A DNA stretch of 64,000 nucleotides from Rotaria sordida (taxonomy: Eukaryota; Rotifera; Eurotatoria; Philodinida; Philodinidae), in assembly GCA_905250125.1 (NCBI GenBank), contig CAJNOL010000796.1:7711-71710 (forward strand), written 5' to 3'. Below the pieces are notes generated by a model that saw only the letters and a program-made list of their open reading frames with translations, had not been told where the DNA came from and did no database searches. Positions 24,136 to 35,899 of this stretch are shown here, piece by piece. The position numbers and the translations under genes were made by a program. How positions within the stretch are numbered: the stretch's first letter is position 1; the number at the start of each line of letters is the position of its first letter.

Positions 24136-25662
24136 TTAAATTATATCGTGTTCAATCAAAATTTCCAATAAATTTCTATTTCTTTTCAACTGTAATACAT
24201 CGAAAACATTTTCATCTTTCAAATTTCTTCTTCGTAAATCAGATCCCATTCTGATTAAATATTCGATTAATCTATGTCGACATCCACATACTTTAAGACA
24301 AACATAAAGTAATGGATCATTGCCATCTTCATCTAATCGATGAATAAATGATGGTGATAGATTTAATAATTGTTTCACAAGTTTACATTCTTTTTTTTCT
24401 AATAGAATAAACAATAGATTTGTATTTGTTGTTAACCATGTTCTTATTGGTTTGTCATCTAACATGTCATGAAAGAATTTTCTTCTCTTTTGATTTCCAG
24501 TCAATATCCCAATAAATTTTCGACTATTCCAACATGATTGAAAAAGATTTCTTACATGTTCGTTGTAATGAAAAATGAAAAGAATTATATCGAGTCGATT
24601 GCATATGATTAAATTCCCTAGAGATTTTATAAAATTATAAGGCAACGATTCATCTGATGACATTGACACATTTAGAATATTTTCATCAAGTACAATTTTT
24701 AATATTTCAATTTGACTTGTATAAACAAATATTTCCTGATCAATATTAAGTTGAATTGGACTAATGAACTTGAATAAATCCACAATACTATCAATCCACT
24801 AAAATTCTCTAACACATTCATAATTTAGACATTGTAAAGTAAAAAGAAGTAAATCTACTGTAGCTTCATAATATTGAATATTAAAAGAGGTACATGATGT
24901 TTTACAATTCCAAGCATGACATCGATAGATTAAATAGAATAGAAAGAAATAGATTACACAACCACCATTGACAACATAAGCTCGATTATGTAGAAGATTC
25001 AAATTCGAAATCACGAGTACTTTAAACATTTGAATGATGGAATTAATAAATCGTTGAGATATAGGTGAAACAGTGACAATGTTGTCTAGTAATAAAAGGT
25101 TTACGGCTTCAGCAAAATTAAAGTCAAGATATTCATTGTTAGGACATGTAAGTTTAGCACCTTTGATGACAACTAATGATTCAATTCGTTTGATATTATT
25201 CATAAATTTTGAGCATTTTTTTAAATCCTTGAATGTTTTCGCTAATTCCATATCGAAATTGTTAGCATCATCATCAGTAAGTTGCATATGTAAACATTGA
25301 AATTGTTTTATATTTGATTTTAACTGATCAGCTGATTGTTTATATTTATATTTGATATGAAAAACAATTAATGATTGAAGACATTGACGAAATTGTTGAT
25401 CGTTTTCTGTTATTGTCAAAGATAATAATTGTTGAGATATGTCATCAAATACTTCTGATTTATAATAATAATCAATATTTACATCCGTGATATCCATACA
25501 GAGAAAATCAGTGAGTAAATGCATACGTTTATCGACAAGAATATTATTTATACGTTGATTTACGCCAGAAAATGTTCGAAATATTGTATAAATATCACCA
25601 GAATATCGTATAATAATCATTAGAATTTCATCAGGTAGTGTTTCAAACGTAGATGGCAACAT
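24136..25662 (-). CDS. F-box protein with C-terminal ankyrin-like repeats
   Basis: The N-terminus (LPDEILMIIIRYSGDIYTIF) is an F-box, which would link a target to an SCF ubiquitin ligase. The C-terminal part holds ankyrin-like units (DEDGNDPLLYVCLK, LIEYLIRMGSDLRRRN). The two parts are in one frame, separated by a TAG at 24799–24801. A 60-nt intron, 24858–24799 (donor GTAGAT, acceptor TTTTAG), removes that TAG without shifting frame and gives a 488-residue product from exons 25662–24859 and 24798–24136. If the intron is not used, the TAG is a nonsense codon and the gene is broken. The family is typical of large bdelloid F-box sets, by recollection. Target unknown. Confidence 0.6.
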
Positions 25663-26449
25663 GTTTTGACTGCTGTTTTGTTTTGATAATGTAAAATACG
25701 AACTATACTCACTATTTACCTAATTTCTAACACATGTTATTGCACAATGACATTGTCATTATGGAGTCGATTTAGTAGTTATTTTTTGTTCTATTCTCTC
25801 CATCCGAAAAAAGAAAGAAAACAAAAATGTATGCCAATATATTTATTCTTGTCGAAACTATTTTGGTTGTTTTTTCAATTATACTCACACCCACACCCAC
25901 CCTCATGGATATTGGATACCATTTGTCACATACTTTTGCTACAAGATGGACGGTCTACTATGGGAAAAGACTAGAAGACAGCTGTTTTTTGCAAGCACTT
26001 GTTCGAGCACGTTTGAAGCTCTTGATGCTTAGTATTGATACTGAAAAAATGACTTTGGTTCTGAATGATATAGTGGAGAGCGAAGGTAGACAAGGTGACT
26101 AATATAGGTCACTTAGTGGCTTATCTAGTGGGTCACCAAAGTAAGGCGAAAGATTGACCGATCAAACTGAAATTTATAGGAATAACGACTGACTATGAGT
26201 ATTACGATTGCTGAAAGTTTTATGAAAAATTGATCATGCATTCTATGGGGGGGGGGGGGGGGGCGATAACAACGCAAATCGACCTCTGTCCTTTTCCAAA
26301 ATGATTTCAAATGTTGGTAGTTTCAGTAGTAAACAACATGTAATAAAAGGATGTGGCAATACAACTAATTTACTAAATATCTGAAAACGAGACGGTAATA
26401 CTGCGTTCGCTGAAAAACACATAATTATGCCTGTGATTGCCAATTCGCG
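25663..26449. other. Intergenic region with a solo telomere-like patch and a G17 run
   Basis: ACTCACACCCACACCCACC lies at 25883–25902, a CCCACA-strand telomere-like patch. A pure G run occupies 26247–26263. An open frame at 25906–26102 has no recognised family. The remainder shows nothing definite. Confidence 0.5.
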
Positions 26450-26821
26450 TTGAAACAGCCGCTACAATTACATTCGATTCAAATACAATTCGATTATGTT
26501 GGACAACACATAGGTTTTGTGGTTAATGCTGGTAATGCTATTAAACAGAGTGAGACAGTTAATTCTGATGATTCAACAATGAAATGGTTAACTATTTCAG
26601 TGCAATGTAATACAAACAACAATGATAATATGTTTGGTTGGGTTCCATCTGACAAAGGATCGTATGCATATAAAAGTGGCAATTCTTACTATCGTACAGT
26701 CAATGAGAACTGTTCTGTTCTAAGCAAGTCTGTTCATTCAGCACTACAAACGGATGTAGGTTCGATGGTGAACGGAAGGGTTAATACTTATTCGATTGAC
26801 ACAATACTAGTCATCGAATAA
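26450..26821 (+). CDS. Hypothetical protein or exon, 123 residues
   Basis: This open frame has a non-repetitive composition. It has regular Gly/Trp/Tyr spacing (FGWVPSDKGSYAYKSGNSYY), which looks like a beta-rich domain rather than a random frame. It has no recognised family, signal peptide or membrane segment. The first ATG may not be the real start, and it could be the last exon of a gene with earlier exons upstream. A G17 run lies about 190 bp upstream. Confidence that it is translated is low. Confidence 0.3.
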   Translation: MKQPLQLHSIQIQFDYVGQHIGFVVNAGNAIKQSETVNSDDSTMKWLTISVQCNTNNNDNMFGWVPSDKGSYAYKSGNSYYRTVNENCSVLSKSVHSALQTDVGSMVNGRVNTYSIDTILVIE

Positions 26822-27089
26822 TATTGATGGTAGCAAAAACATGTCAGTACACTTCCTTTCGAGATTGATCTGCGGAAGTTACATCTGCTCCCACATCCAC
26901 ACCCAGCTATGAAAGAACATAATAGAGCCCTTTTAAAGAATGTTTGGATGGAATATGCCAAGTTTACGCTCGTAACTTCTGGTTTTTCTCGTGATTATTA
27001 GAAAAAATTGGACGGATCGACTCAGATAATAGAAATAATTACATAAAAAATTTTATTGAGGATGATCAGTTCTTTTGTGTCTGAGAACT

Positions 27090-30000
27090 TCAGTCATGCT
27101 GATTGACTCTTGGCCGTTTAGTCTGAATGGTAGGTTCCATAGGTGCATTTTTTCTCTTGTTTTTCTTTTTCGTTGTTGATACTTTTTCATCTTCAGTATA
27201 TATCTCTAACAAGACAGGATACACTAACCAAGCAAAACTAAATAATCCATTGAATCGTGTAAATTGTTTTGTTCGTTGATTATCCATAGATTTGTTTTGT
27301 TTCTTGTTTTTGATCTTTCGATATGTTTCTATACGTTTGATCCATGGCTCATAAGTAGTATGAAACCATGCTGATGCTTTTTGTTTGACTGCATCCGATA
27401 GTGTCATTTGGTTATAATATTCATATATGTCAACTTGATTTTTCCAAGATAGTTTTTTCGATATTTCAGACCATGAAACTTTTTCCTCATCTGATTCATC
27501 TGTTACTTGATAGAATTCTTTCCAGAAGAGAGTCAAATATCTGAGAAGAAAGAAAATCAAAAATCAAAAAAACAAGAAGAAATTTCGTGCATATCCTTAC
27601 TTATCTCGTATGACTTTGTATGCATGTGTAATTTCATTTCTTAAATCGAAAATTTTGGTTTCTTTTGCATATTGTTTTGAAGTAAATTTAAGAAGACAAC
27701 CTGATACAATTTCAGCTTCATTTTGAATACCATATTGCCGCATGATTCTTAATATGTCTCGGTCATATTCACCTTTTATAATTCGAGCATCTTTTATATA
27801 GTTTTTATCACCAGCAATAAAAAACGATTTATAGGGAAATGATGATGTTGCTCTGATTTCTTCTTCTTCATCAATATGTATATCGCTACCATAAAACGGA
27901 ATTTTATCATGGAGTTGACCGAGAATAGATTTTGAATGATAAGTTGGTTTGTCGTTTTTTTCCATAAAATGTGGATACTGTGAAGGACGAAGCTCTTTTG
28001 TAAGATGAGGTGCATTGACTCCTTTTTTGGCAAAATCTACAGCCACACTGTATACAAAAAGAGAAATATGACTTGAACTTTTCTAACAAAGATTATTATA
28101 TTCATAACATTAGAATTACGATCAAAGATCAAACCCATCAGTAGAATGATAGCTAGGTGATGGTAGAAATAGGTACAAATTTTAACCGTGTTTCTGACAC
28201 ATCTCATTAGGAGACATGAAAAATAATTTTATATAATATCTATAGATATCAGTGCAACAGCTATAGCTGACTTTCAATAACTAACATATGGACGAGCATG
28301 TTTAATGTCTATAATTTTAAGTTTCACATTTGCTTTTTCATGAACATCGTATTCGAAATATTGTGAAGTTGAAAAGTTTGAAAATTCTGATTTTCCAAAA
28401 ATTTCGATCCAGTGACTAATTGTATGCGAATGTAATTTTACTAATGAACTAGTAGAGTTTGAAAAATAAAAATACTTTGATGCCATACATATAAATGTTT
28501 CTAGAGTTAGTTTTTAATTATTTTTCAAATGTATAATGAGTTGTTCGTGACAATTTGACAACTTAGTTCTGAATAATTTTATTGAAAGAAAGCTCCTATT
28601 CATAATGGTATACCAAGAACACATCAAACTTTTTATTTTAAATTTTCTCATGTCAAAATACTGCAGACATTAATAGAATCACTGAATAGTCAGTTGTATG
28701 TAATGTAGCTGGTTCTTTTGGATGGAAAGGCTCGACCGAAAACTTGTACGATTCTTTTTATTAGGTATGCTCTAGTTTCTAGAAATTCGAATATACGTGT
28801 TAGTCGTGAAATAATGGTATGGGAATATCCAAAATTGCTTTATAAGTGAATGAAAATTTCCCAGTAAATTCTAAATGAAAAGCTTTTTTTTTTGAGAGAT
28901 TTTAAGAAAGACTGTAAAGTCATGTTTATGCTCAAGAAGAGTTCTGACCAGTGGGTTTTAAGAGTGTACCGCTATATTTTCTATCGATATATTTTTCTTA
29001 TGATCATAAGTATTGCCTTTCAAAAACGAAACAACACTTCTTCAATAATATAAGATTTTTTAAATCCCAATCTAACGGAAAAAATGACAGTGTATTGTCG
29101 TAGTGATAACGGTAATATATATAGCTTCGTTGCCTTATTTATAAACGAGCAAAACATCAAAGATTATTTGTACTTTGACTTAACTATAATATCATGAATA
29201 TATAGTGATTATAGATTCATCTTAACGTACCTATGCATTTTAGCTAATTGAAGGCAGTTTTTGTTTCGGACGCCGTCTTCTAATTGATCTGAAAGAGCTA
29301 GATGACTATTGGCAATAAGACCAAGACTAAAACAAATACCATTGGTTAATGTAAGATGAAAATTTTTTAGCTTACTTGTCAGCTGCAATATATTCACCAA
29401 AAAAATTACAAACATCTTCAATCATATGTTGGACATCATTGGTTGTTTGCATTTTATTAGCTTCATGATCTTGATCTTGATAATCAAATGGATCTTCGTT
29501 TTCTTTGAATATTAAATCTGGATGGCGGCTTATCCAGAATGTATCCCCATCAAGATCACCGCCAGACATTTCTGCAGGATGAGCACGTGGTCCATTCATA
29601 GGAAAAACAATAACGTTTTTTAAACTATGCAAAGCAGGTACATTGACTGCTGTCAGTTTTCGAATATCACCTTTCCATTAGAAAAAAAAGGAATAGATTA
29701 AAAGTCACTCTACAAAATTAATTCAATTATTATTTGTTATTAATTCCATACCTGGATGAAAACATGGATTTCTTGTTACTACTACAGGGCCTCGAAAAAT
29801 TTTTCCTGTTGATTCATCTCTTTGTTCATTACTAGAATCGATTTGAATAAAAACTTCACCATAGTTGAGTGTTCGACTTTCATCTACCACACCCAATAAA
29901 GACCATGAATTCGGTACAAAAATTTTTGCTTTTGTTCGTAATTCTTTAACAAGAGAAGTTCGAATAACACGAATAAGCTGTCGAACAAATGGATCTCGTT

Positions 30001-33000
30001 GTTCACGTAAATGTTTTAAATATGCAATTAAAAATCCATGATAACCATTTTCATCAAAGTTACTCAATTTTTTTAATGTTTCGCATGCCTCAAGAAAATT
30101 ACCTTCTAATGCTTTTAACATTTTTAGCATATCGCTTTGTAATGAAAGAAAAATCTGATCACCAATACCAAGAGATGACAAAAGTAAAATTATTTGTCTA
30201 TTCAGATATGCAACTGTTGGATGCAATGATGTACGTATAACATCAATAGAAAGTGTTTTTGCAGCGAATTTATTCATAGATTCGCGAAAGTAAACATCTA
30301 TATTTGGATTGTTAATCTTACCAGCGACATCCAAGCAAACCATACCTACAATAAATTTTCGATCGTTTACTTTTTTATCCTTCAAAGTTATATTGTAATA
30401 GTTTTATCAAGATAGAATATTACCTTTATAGCCACCGCAACGAATTTGGAATGCACATGGACAAACTGTTTCAGGTAATTTCATGGTTCTAGCTAATCTT
30501 TTGGCCAATGTAAGAGAAATAATGCCAATACCATCTGTGAAACAATATTCATGAATACCGTTTATTTCTGTTGTGGATCTTCTCTCATCTGATATTTCCT
30601 TTATTTGATGACTTTCTAATTGGATACCTTTAATACTGGTTGAAAATGATTGTCCTAACTAGAAAGACAATAGATGCTCAAAATCTCGAAATAAATATTT
30701 TACTAAGCGTACACGAGCAGCTAACTTGGCTATAGGATGAACATTTCGAAAGTCACCCATCCATTCACGAATAATATCAACTGTGGTACGATCGTCTGGT
30801 GAAGCAAACATCCAGCAAGAATGTTCACGTAATTGTGAACTTGAAAAAGCTAAAAATTGATAATTTCGATCACACACATTAATTCCATTTTTCAAGATTT
30901 TTTTAATGCGTTCGTACATCTTCGCCATATTATCGTTGTAATTATGTAATACACGATAGTCTATATGGAAAATTGATGTCATGTGAAAATTTAAAGCGAT
31001 ATTTTAAAATCAATCGTCTCACCTTCATCACGAAAAGTTAAACGAAGAAATCGATCTTGATACTGAACATATTCACGCGTAACAGCACATTTTTCTTCAC
31101 AATAAGGACCTTCATAAAGAATGGTTGACGGTGTTATATATATCTTACGTGTCAAAAATGAGTCATTTTTCGCTGTACGTAATTCAAGTCTAGTTAAAAC
31201 AATGCCGCTTGCTGTTCTACAAAGTTCATAGTTTTTGAGTAATTTTTCAAAAGCTAAATTAAACAGACGGCTCAATCTTCCACCAGGATACTTTTCCAAT
31301 CCTAATGATTCCATGGTTGTCATCTTTGATGCTATTTCAGCATTGATGAAACCTCCAGTAGCGGCAAATCGAATATTTTTAGAAATGAAAAAATCGTCAT
31401 CAGTGATCGGAAGATCGTCCATGTTTGGCAATTGATTTTCTTCAGATTCATTTTGATTATTCCAATCATCGTCTTCCTTATCACAAGTTTTAGCACACCA
31501 TAGCAGAGCAAACTCGAAAATCTTATCTGCAAAGATCATGAAATATCATTAGCACAACAAAATCAAATAGTACTTTTTTTTTTCTATTTACCAGTAAGAG
31601 CAACTAATGTATTAATTGAACATAACTGTAGAATATGTTCAGCTCGTTCATCAACAATTAAATCATGAACAGTGACGATATGTTTCGAGATAAGTTTCAT
31701 GGTTTCGAATTTTGTTTCAAAAGGATACAGTGGCCATCGATGATTAAAGAAACTATCTACTTTAGCTTGATTTTCTCTTATCCACTTGTCATTTGATATT
31801 AATGTGATGGGTTCAAGATTCTTCTTGGCAGACTCAATATTTTGAATCGAACAAATGATATCAGATTCAGATAAATTTCCTGATAATAAATTGTTGTCAC
31901 TTAATAGCTGGATTAACTTTCTAATATTATTATCCCCATCATTTGAAGCTAGTTTAAAGAGCCACACATTAGCATGACCAATAAGTCCAAAGCCAGGTAG
32001 ACGCTTTTCCTCATGACTTTCAGAGATTGAAGAACCAGTGTCTTTTGTTTCCAATAGTATTGGAGGTTGCTTAATTTCCATCAGTAAAAAGACTTCATTT
32101 TCATTGATTAAAACTAATGTTATCTTTCTACGTTTCAAACTAAATTGCAAAAAGATTTTTTCTTTTCAAACAAATCAAGATATCGAAAACTCAAAAAAAC
32201 TAATTTATATTTCAATAATATTATGCTAGTAAAGTTCAAAAAAATCAATGTTCTAAATATTTAATTAAAATAAAACAGAACTTACTCATGAAAATTCCAT
32301 TCAAACTTGAGTATAGTATAGTTAATAGAATCAGGTCCCCACTTTAACTCCAATGTACTGGTTATTGCTATGCTTTTCTTATCTTTATTGACTTCCAGAT
32401 GAAAATCTTTGCATTTATTGATTTCAAGAGTATGTGCGATGATACCAAATCGGTCAGTATTTGAAGCCGTATTCTCGACTGTTTGTATATTTTTCAGAGA
32501 TGTTCCTGGTATTAATGTACCATAGTGAATGTTGGTTATTTTTAAAGTCACATTTGATTTTGAATTGTCCGCCTTTGATATGTCCAGAGAAGTATTCGCA
32601 TGTTTTTGAGTGAATGACATACAACGCCTTAAATATAATGGACGACCATTAAAAACGAAGGACGCTGTTTTGTGTTCACTGTGATACAGAACTTCAGCAG
32701 CAGTGGCTACACAATCAAAGCGAACAAAGGCATAGTGAGCACCTTTCTAAAAGTGATATGCTGCTAAACAATGAACAAACTCATGAACTTACTCTTACCT
32801 GATTCTTTTTCATGTCAACACGGCTGATGTTACAACCGCGTTCGGCAAACCAATTTCTTAGATCATACCATTTTGCGGAATATGGTATATTGCCTACATA
32901 CAGCTGAGGAGTTGATAAAGGCATGCGTTCAGATTCATCAGTGATCGGATCAATCACTAAACAGTATGTCCCCGTGTTATGAATTTCTCGAATAAGTGGA

Positions 33001-33383
33001 GGAGCGTTCAAATAGATTTTAAGCGAATCATTAAGAAATGGAGTAGATGAATTCGAGTTTGTTGAACCATTAGACGTGCGATGCCTAACCAAATGAAATG
33101 CCTTTGTTTCTGTATTTACCCAAGAATGAGAATCGTCGTTCTCATCGAAGTCGAAACTATTGGAATCATCATTCTCGTAGAAGTTGAAATCATTGGAGTC
33201 ATTGTTCTCGTCGTGGTCGAAATCATTGGAATCATCGTTCTCGTCGAAGTCAAATTCGTTGGAATCATGGTTCTCGTCGTTGTTGAAATCATTGGAATCA
33301 TCGGGATCGTAGTTATCGTATGTTTCATCTTCTAAACTATCGTCATTTGTATCAACTTCAGATAATGATTCTACCGTCGACAT
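27090..33383 (-). CDS. Eukaryotic RNA-dependent RNA polymerase with N-terminal RRM
   Basis: Cellular RdRPs copy RNA to make small-RNA precursors in gene silencing. Eleven exons (33383–32799, 32746–32286, 32139–31592, 31526–31023, 30960–30713, 30658–30424, 30345–29752, 29670–29376, 29326–29231, 28047–27601, 27540–27090) sum to 4,464 nt, or 1,487 residues. Residues ~20–90 are an acidic Asn/Asp/Ser/Phe repeat. An RRM follows (LYVGNIPYSAKWYDLRNWF to FNGRPLYLRR), then the RdRP core: AARLGQSFST across a 54-nt intron, FTDGIGIIS, GGYKGMVCLD, and the catalytic loop GGDLDGD near residue 1097. The C-terminal helical region ends in a basic, possibly nuclear-targeting tail. Intron 9 is 1,183 nt, while the others are 49–146 nt. 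The tail faces the 26.4-kb frame. Confidence 0.95.
28048..29230 (-). other. Enlarged RdRP intron 9
   Basis: This intron is about 1.2 kb between otherwise closely spaced exons. It contains a 70-codon minus-strand frame (28274–28486, ending ANVKLKIIDIKHARPYVSY) whose end loosely resembles the post-RRM region of the same RdRP (SNVTLKITNIHYG). This could be a fragment of an RdRP paralogue or chance. Otherwise the intron is AT-rich and unremarkable. Confidence 0.4.
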
Positions 33384-34766
33384 CGTTCAATGAATGTAAG
33401 ATCTACAAAAAATCTTCTATTCTATAAGTTTATTCGACAAAGTTTCAACTAAGATGAAGCAAGTCTATTAATGAATTTGCTAAAATATTGATTGAGTCTT
33501 ATGAGGACTTTAAATATTAGTAGTGTATAGATCCAAGATTCTTATGATCTCAATTAAGTGAAATAATGACTCTGTCTGCTCCTTTTGATTTCACATTTCC
33601 CTGAATACGCGAAAGTTAGTAATTCTCGTCAGTGAGAAATAATGTGTCTGCATTCTCTGATGACTCTTACAGTATTTGAAATCTTATTAACATTCAGGAT
33701 AGTGCTGTAACAATACATCGCATCATGTTTGTCTGTTGCATGTGACTTTGAAACATTCGATCCTACACGACACTCATTCGCTAATGACTTCTCACTATGA
33801 TGAAAAGATAGCAAAATGTTACAGATAGGTATAGATGTAAAACGGGTTAGTGTCGATGATAAAATTTTGAGATAAAAGAAATAGAAATGGTCATGACGTA
33901 GAAACGAAGATAAAGTAACTGTTTGGATTCTTTTCTCTTTGACAGAGACACGGCTTATTTGAAAATTCGTAAGGGTTGTCTATTTTGCAATACATATTTT
34001 CCAGCGAATCTCATATAAATGTAAATTATTCCCTTTAAATCGATGATTCAATAGAAAGTAAAGTTATATATAGGGTCTGGATGTGGATTTGGATGTGGGT
34101 GTGGGATGGGTATGGATGTTGGAGGTACGCCTGGTTGTGTGTTGCTATAGTGTAAGGTTTTGTTTGAGTGCATGTGTATGGATGCGGATGTGAATGTGCG
34201 TTTATAGGTGTAGCTAGATACGCATGGATGTGTGTTTGTGAATGGATGGGACTCAATTCATATGTTGGTTTATGACTCTGGGTAGGCGTCTATTGGTGTT
34301 ACTTTAATCTGGCTGGTTCGACGTAGATTTATAGTTGGGTAGCTTGTCAATGAAAAACATCTGGAGGATGTAGGTGGCTGTAAGTATGGGTGTGGAAGTG
34401 GATCTGGTTTGATTAATTAACCACACCCACACCCTAGTTCCACCAAAAGTCGATTCACATGATCTCTGAAAAACGATTTGAAATCTCAGTACTTTTCAAC
34501 AAGCTCAAGTGTATAGAAGAAACTTTTTATGAGCTTAGAATAGTTGTAAATTTCATTCACTAAAAACAAGTTTGATGAAGTTTTCATATAACAGCACTTT
34601 CAAGGGCCACACGAAAATAATAATGACGATAGAAAGAGCGAGCCCCATATAGTACTTATTTCAAATTCGGGACAGATATATTCGGCAGTAACCAATATGA
34701 GCATATTTAATGATGATCACTGTAGCAGACAAATATTACAAAAATCCGAATTAAAATGTCTGTCCA
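33384..34766. other. Intergenic region with degenerate telomere-like repeats
   Basis: Positions 34075–34440 carry decayed TGTGGG-type DNA (GGATGTGGGTGTGGGATGGG at the left, CCACACCCACACCC at 34421–34434). The rest holds only weak frames. The promoter of the RdRP gene should lie just above 33383. Confidence 0.5.
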
Positions 34767-35899
34767 TCATAGATTCTTTTTAGCAGGATAAATTGTAAAA
34801 TCGGAAGTTCGAATAATGCCAGGATCCTCTTTATCACATGATTCAGGGGAAAGTGCATTCATCTTCTCTTGTGATTTAACCCAGGCTTTGGCAATAGCTC
34901 GTTTCGTATCATCGTCGCCATTTTCGTACATTTCCTCTACCATATTCAAGAAGGACTCACTCGATTCTTTTGTATTATCGAGTTTCGAGAGTGGTCTACA
35001 TTAGAATATGAAGAAAATCGTCAGATCAAAAAGATTTTACTTACTGCATAGGTGCTTTTTTATCGTCCTTTAAAAGGCGTTCCCAATTTTTTGACTCTAC
35101 TTTTCGTAGAGATAAAATGACCATATCTTTTTTCACCTAGATGTATGAGTAATTTATAAAAAACGCAAAAGATAATTTGATATGACAAATAGACTTTGAA
35201 CGTTGATTGATCCGGTAGAATCGCATGCAGAAGACCGACTTTCTTCAAAAAGTAGTTGATATTTTTTAGATTTTGAATTTGCAGATGGAAGCCACTAGGA
35301 TAGTACAATATTGAGTCATTAAAATTCGAGAAAAATTTGATCATGAATTGTTACCTTGTTTCGAAGGAACACTGGATGTAGTCCTCGGGTAAATTGCCTG
35401 CGCCATCGAGATTTTGAACGTAGACCTTGACAAGTTTATCACTTTGATCCCGTGCTGTCATCAATAAAAGAAAACAGATAGAAATCTTTGTTGTACTATT
35501 GCCCTATCATAGGCTAATATATCCTTTGTGTATGATGGAGCAGGTGTTGATTAACCATTGGCAGATTTTTCTTCCGCTGGAGCAGCAGCCTGTTGTTGTT
35601 GTTGTTGCTGCTTCTGCAGCTATTCCTGAAGTTGGACTAATTCCTTTTTGAATTTGCGTTTTTGAAGCTCCAGATTTTGCTTTATGCGAGAGCGAGTAGT
35701 AGAGTCGATTATCCGTTTGATTTCGTCGATATCAGTGGTGACCTACAACAGATGAAACGTCTGTACATAAATTTTAGTTGTTGTTCAGACACAACATCTA
35801 GAAATATTTCTTTTTGTCATGAATTTCAAACGATCCTCTTCGATTCTTCGAGGAAGTTGTCTTGTTTCGTACCTCTTGTATTCGCTCTTCGAGTGTCAT
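34767..35899 (-). CDS. CACYBP: Calcyclin-binding protein / SIP (CACYBP), with an in-frame TAG
   Basis: CACYBP bridges Siah1 and Skp1 in a ubiquitin-ligase complex and binds S100 proteins. Six exons (35899–35873, 35742–35556, 35454–35355, 35294–35195, 35136–35045, 34995–34767) sum to 245 codons. The N-terminal helical hairpin (DIDEIKRIIDSTTRSRIK), the CS domain (DQSDKLVKVYVQNLDG to DMVILSLRKVESKNWERLL) and the C-terminal SGS helix (GDDDTKRAIAKAWVKSQEK) match the family in order. Codon 50 (35622–35620) is TAG within LQE–LQKQQ, probably from CAG. All splice sites and phases are otherwise intact. Either this copy was recently inactivated, or the TAG is an allele or base error. The donor of intron 4 (GTCTAT) is weak. 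Confidence 0.85.

Noticed and set aside
30346..30423. Frame MKDKKVNDRKFIV taken as RdRP exon sequence
   Set aside because: It is intronic. Joining GGYKG to MVCLD at 30345 gives the family consensus and the right phase.
30659..30661. TAG stop apparently breaking the RdRP before its GQSFST motif
   Set aside because: It is the acceptor of a 54-nt intron (30712–30659). Splicing gives the conserved AARLGQSFST join in frame.
33081..33335. Plus-strand frame of repeated Ile/Val/Glu
   Set aside because: It is the antisense of the tandem acidic repeat in the first RdRP exon.
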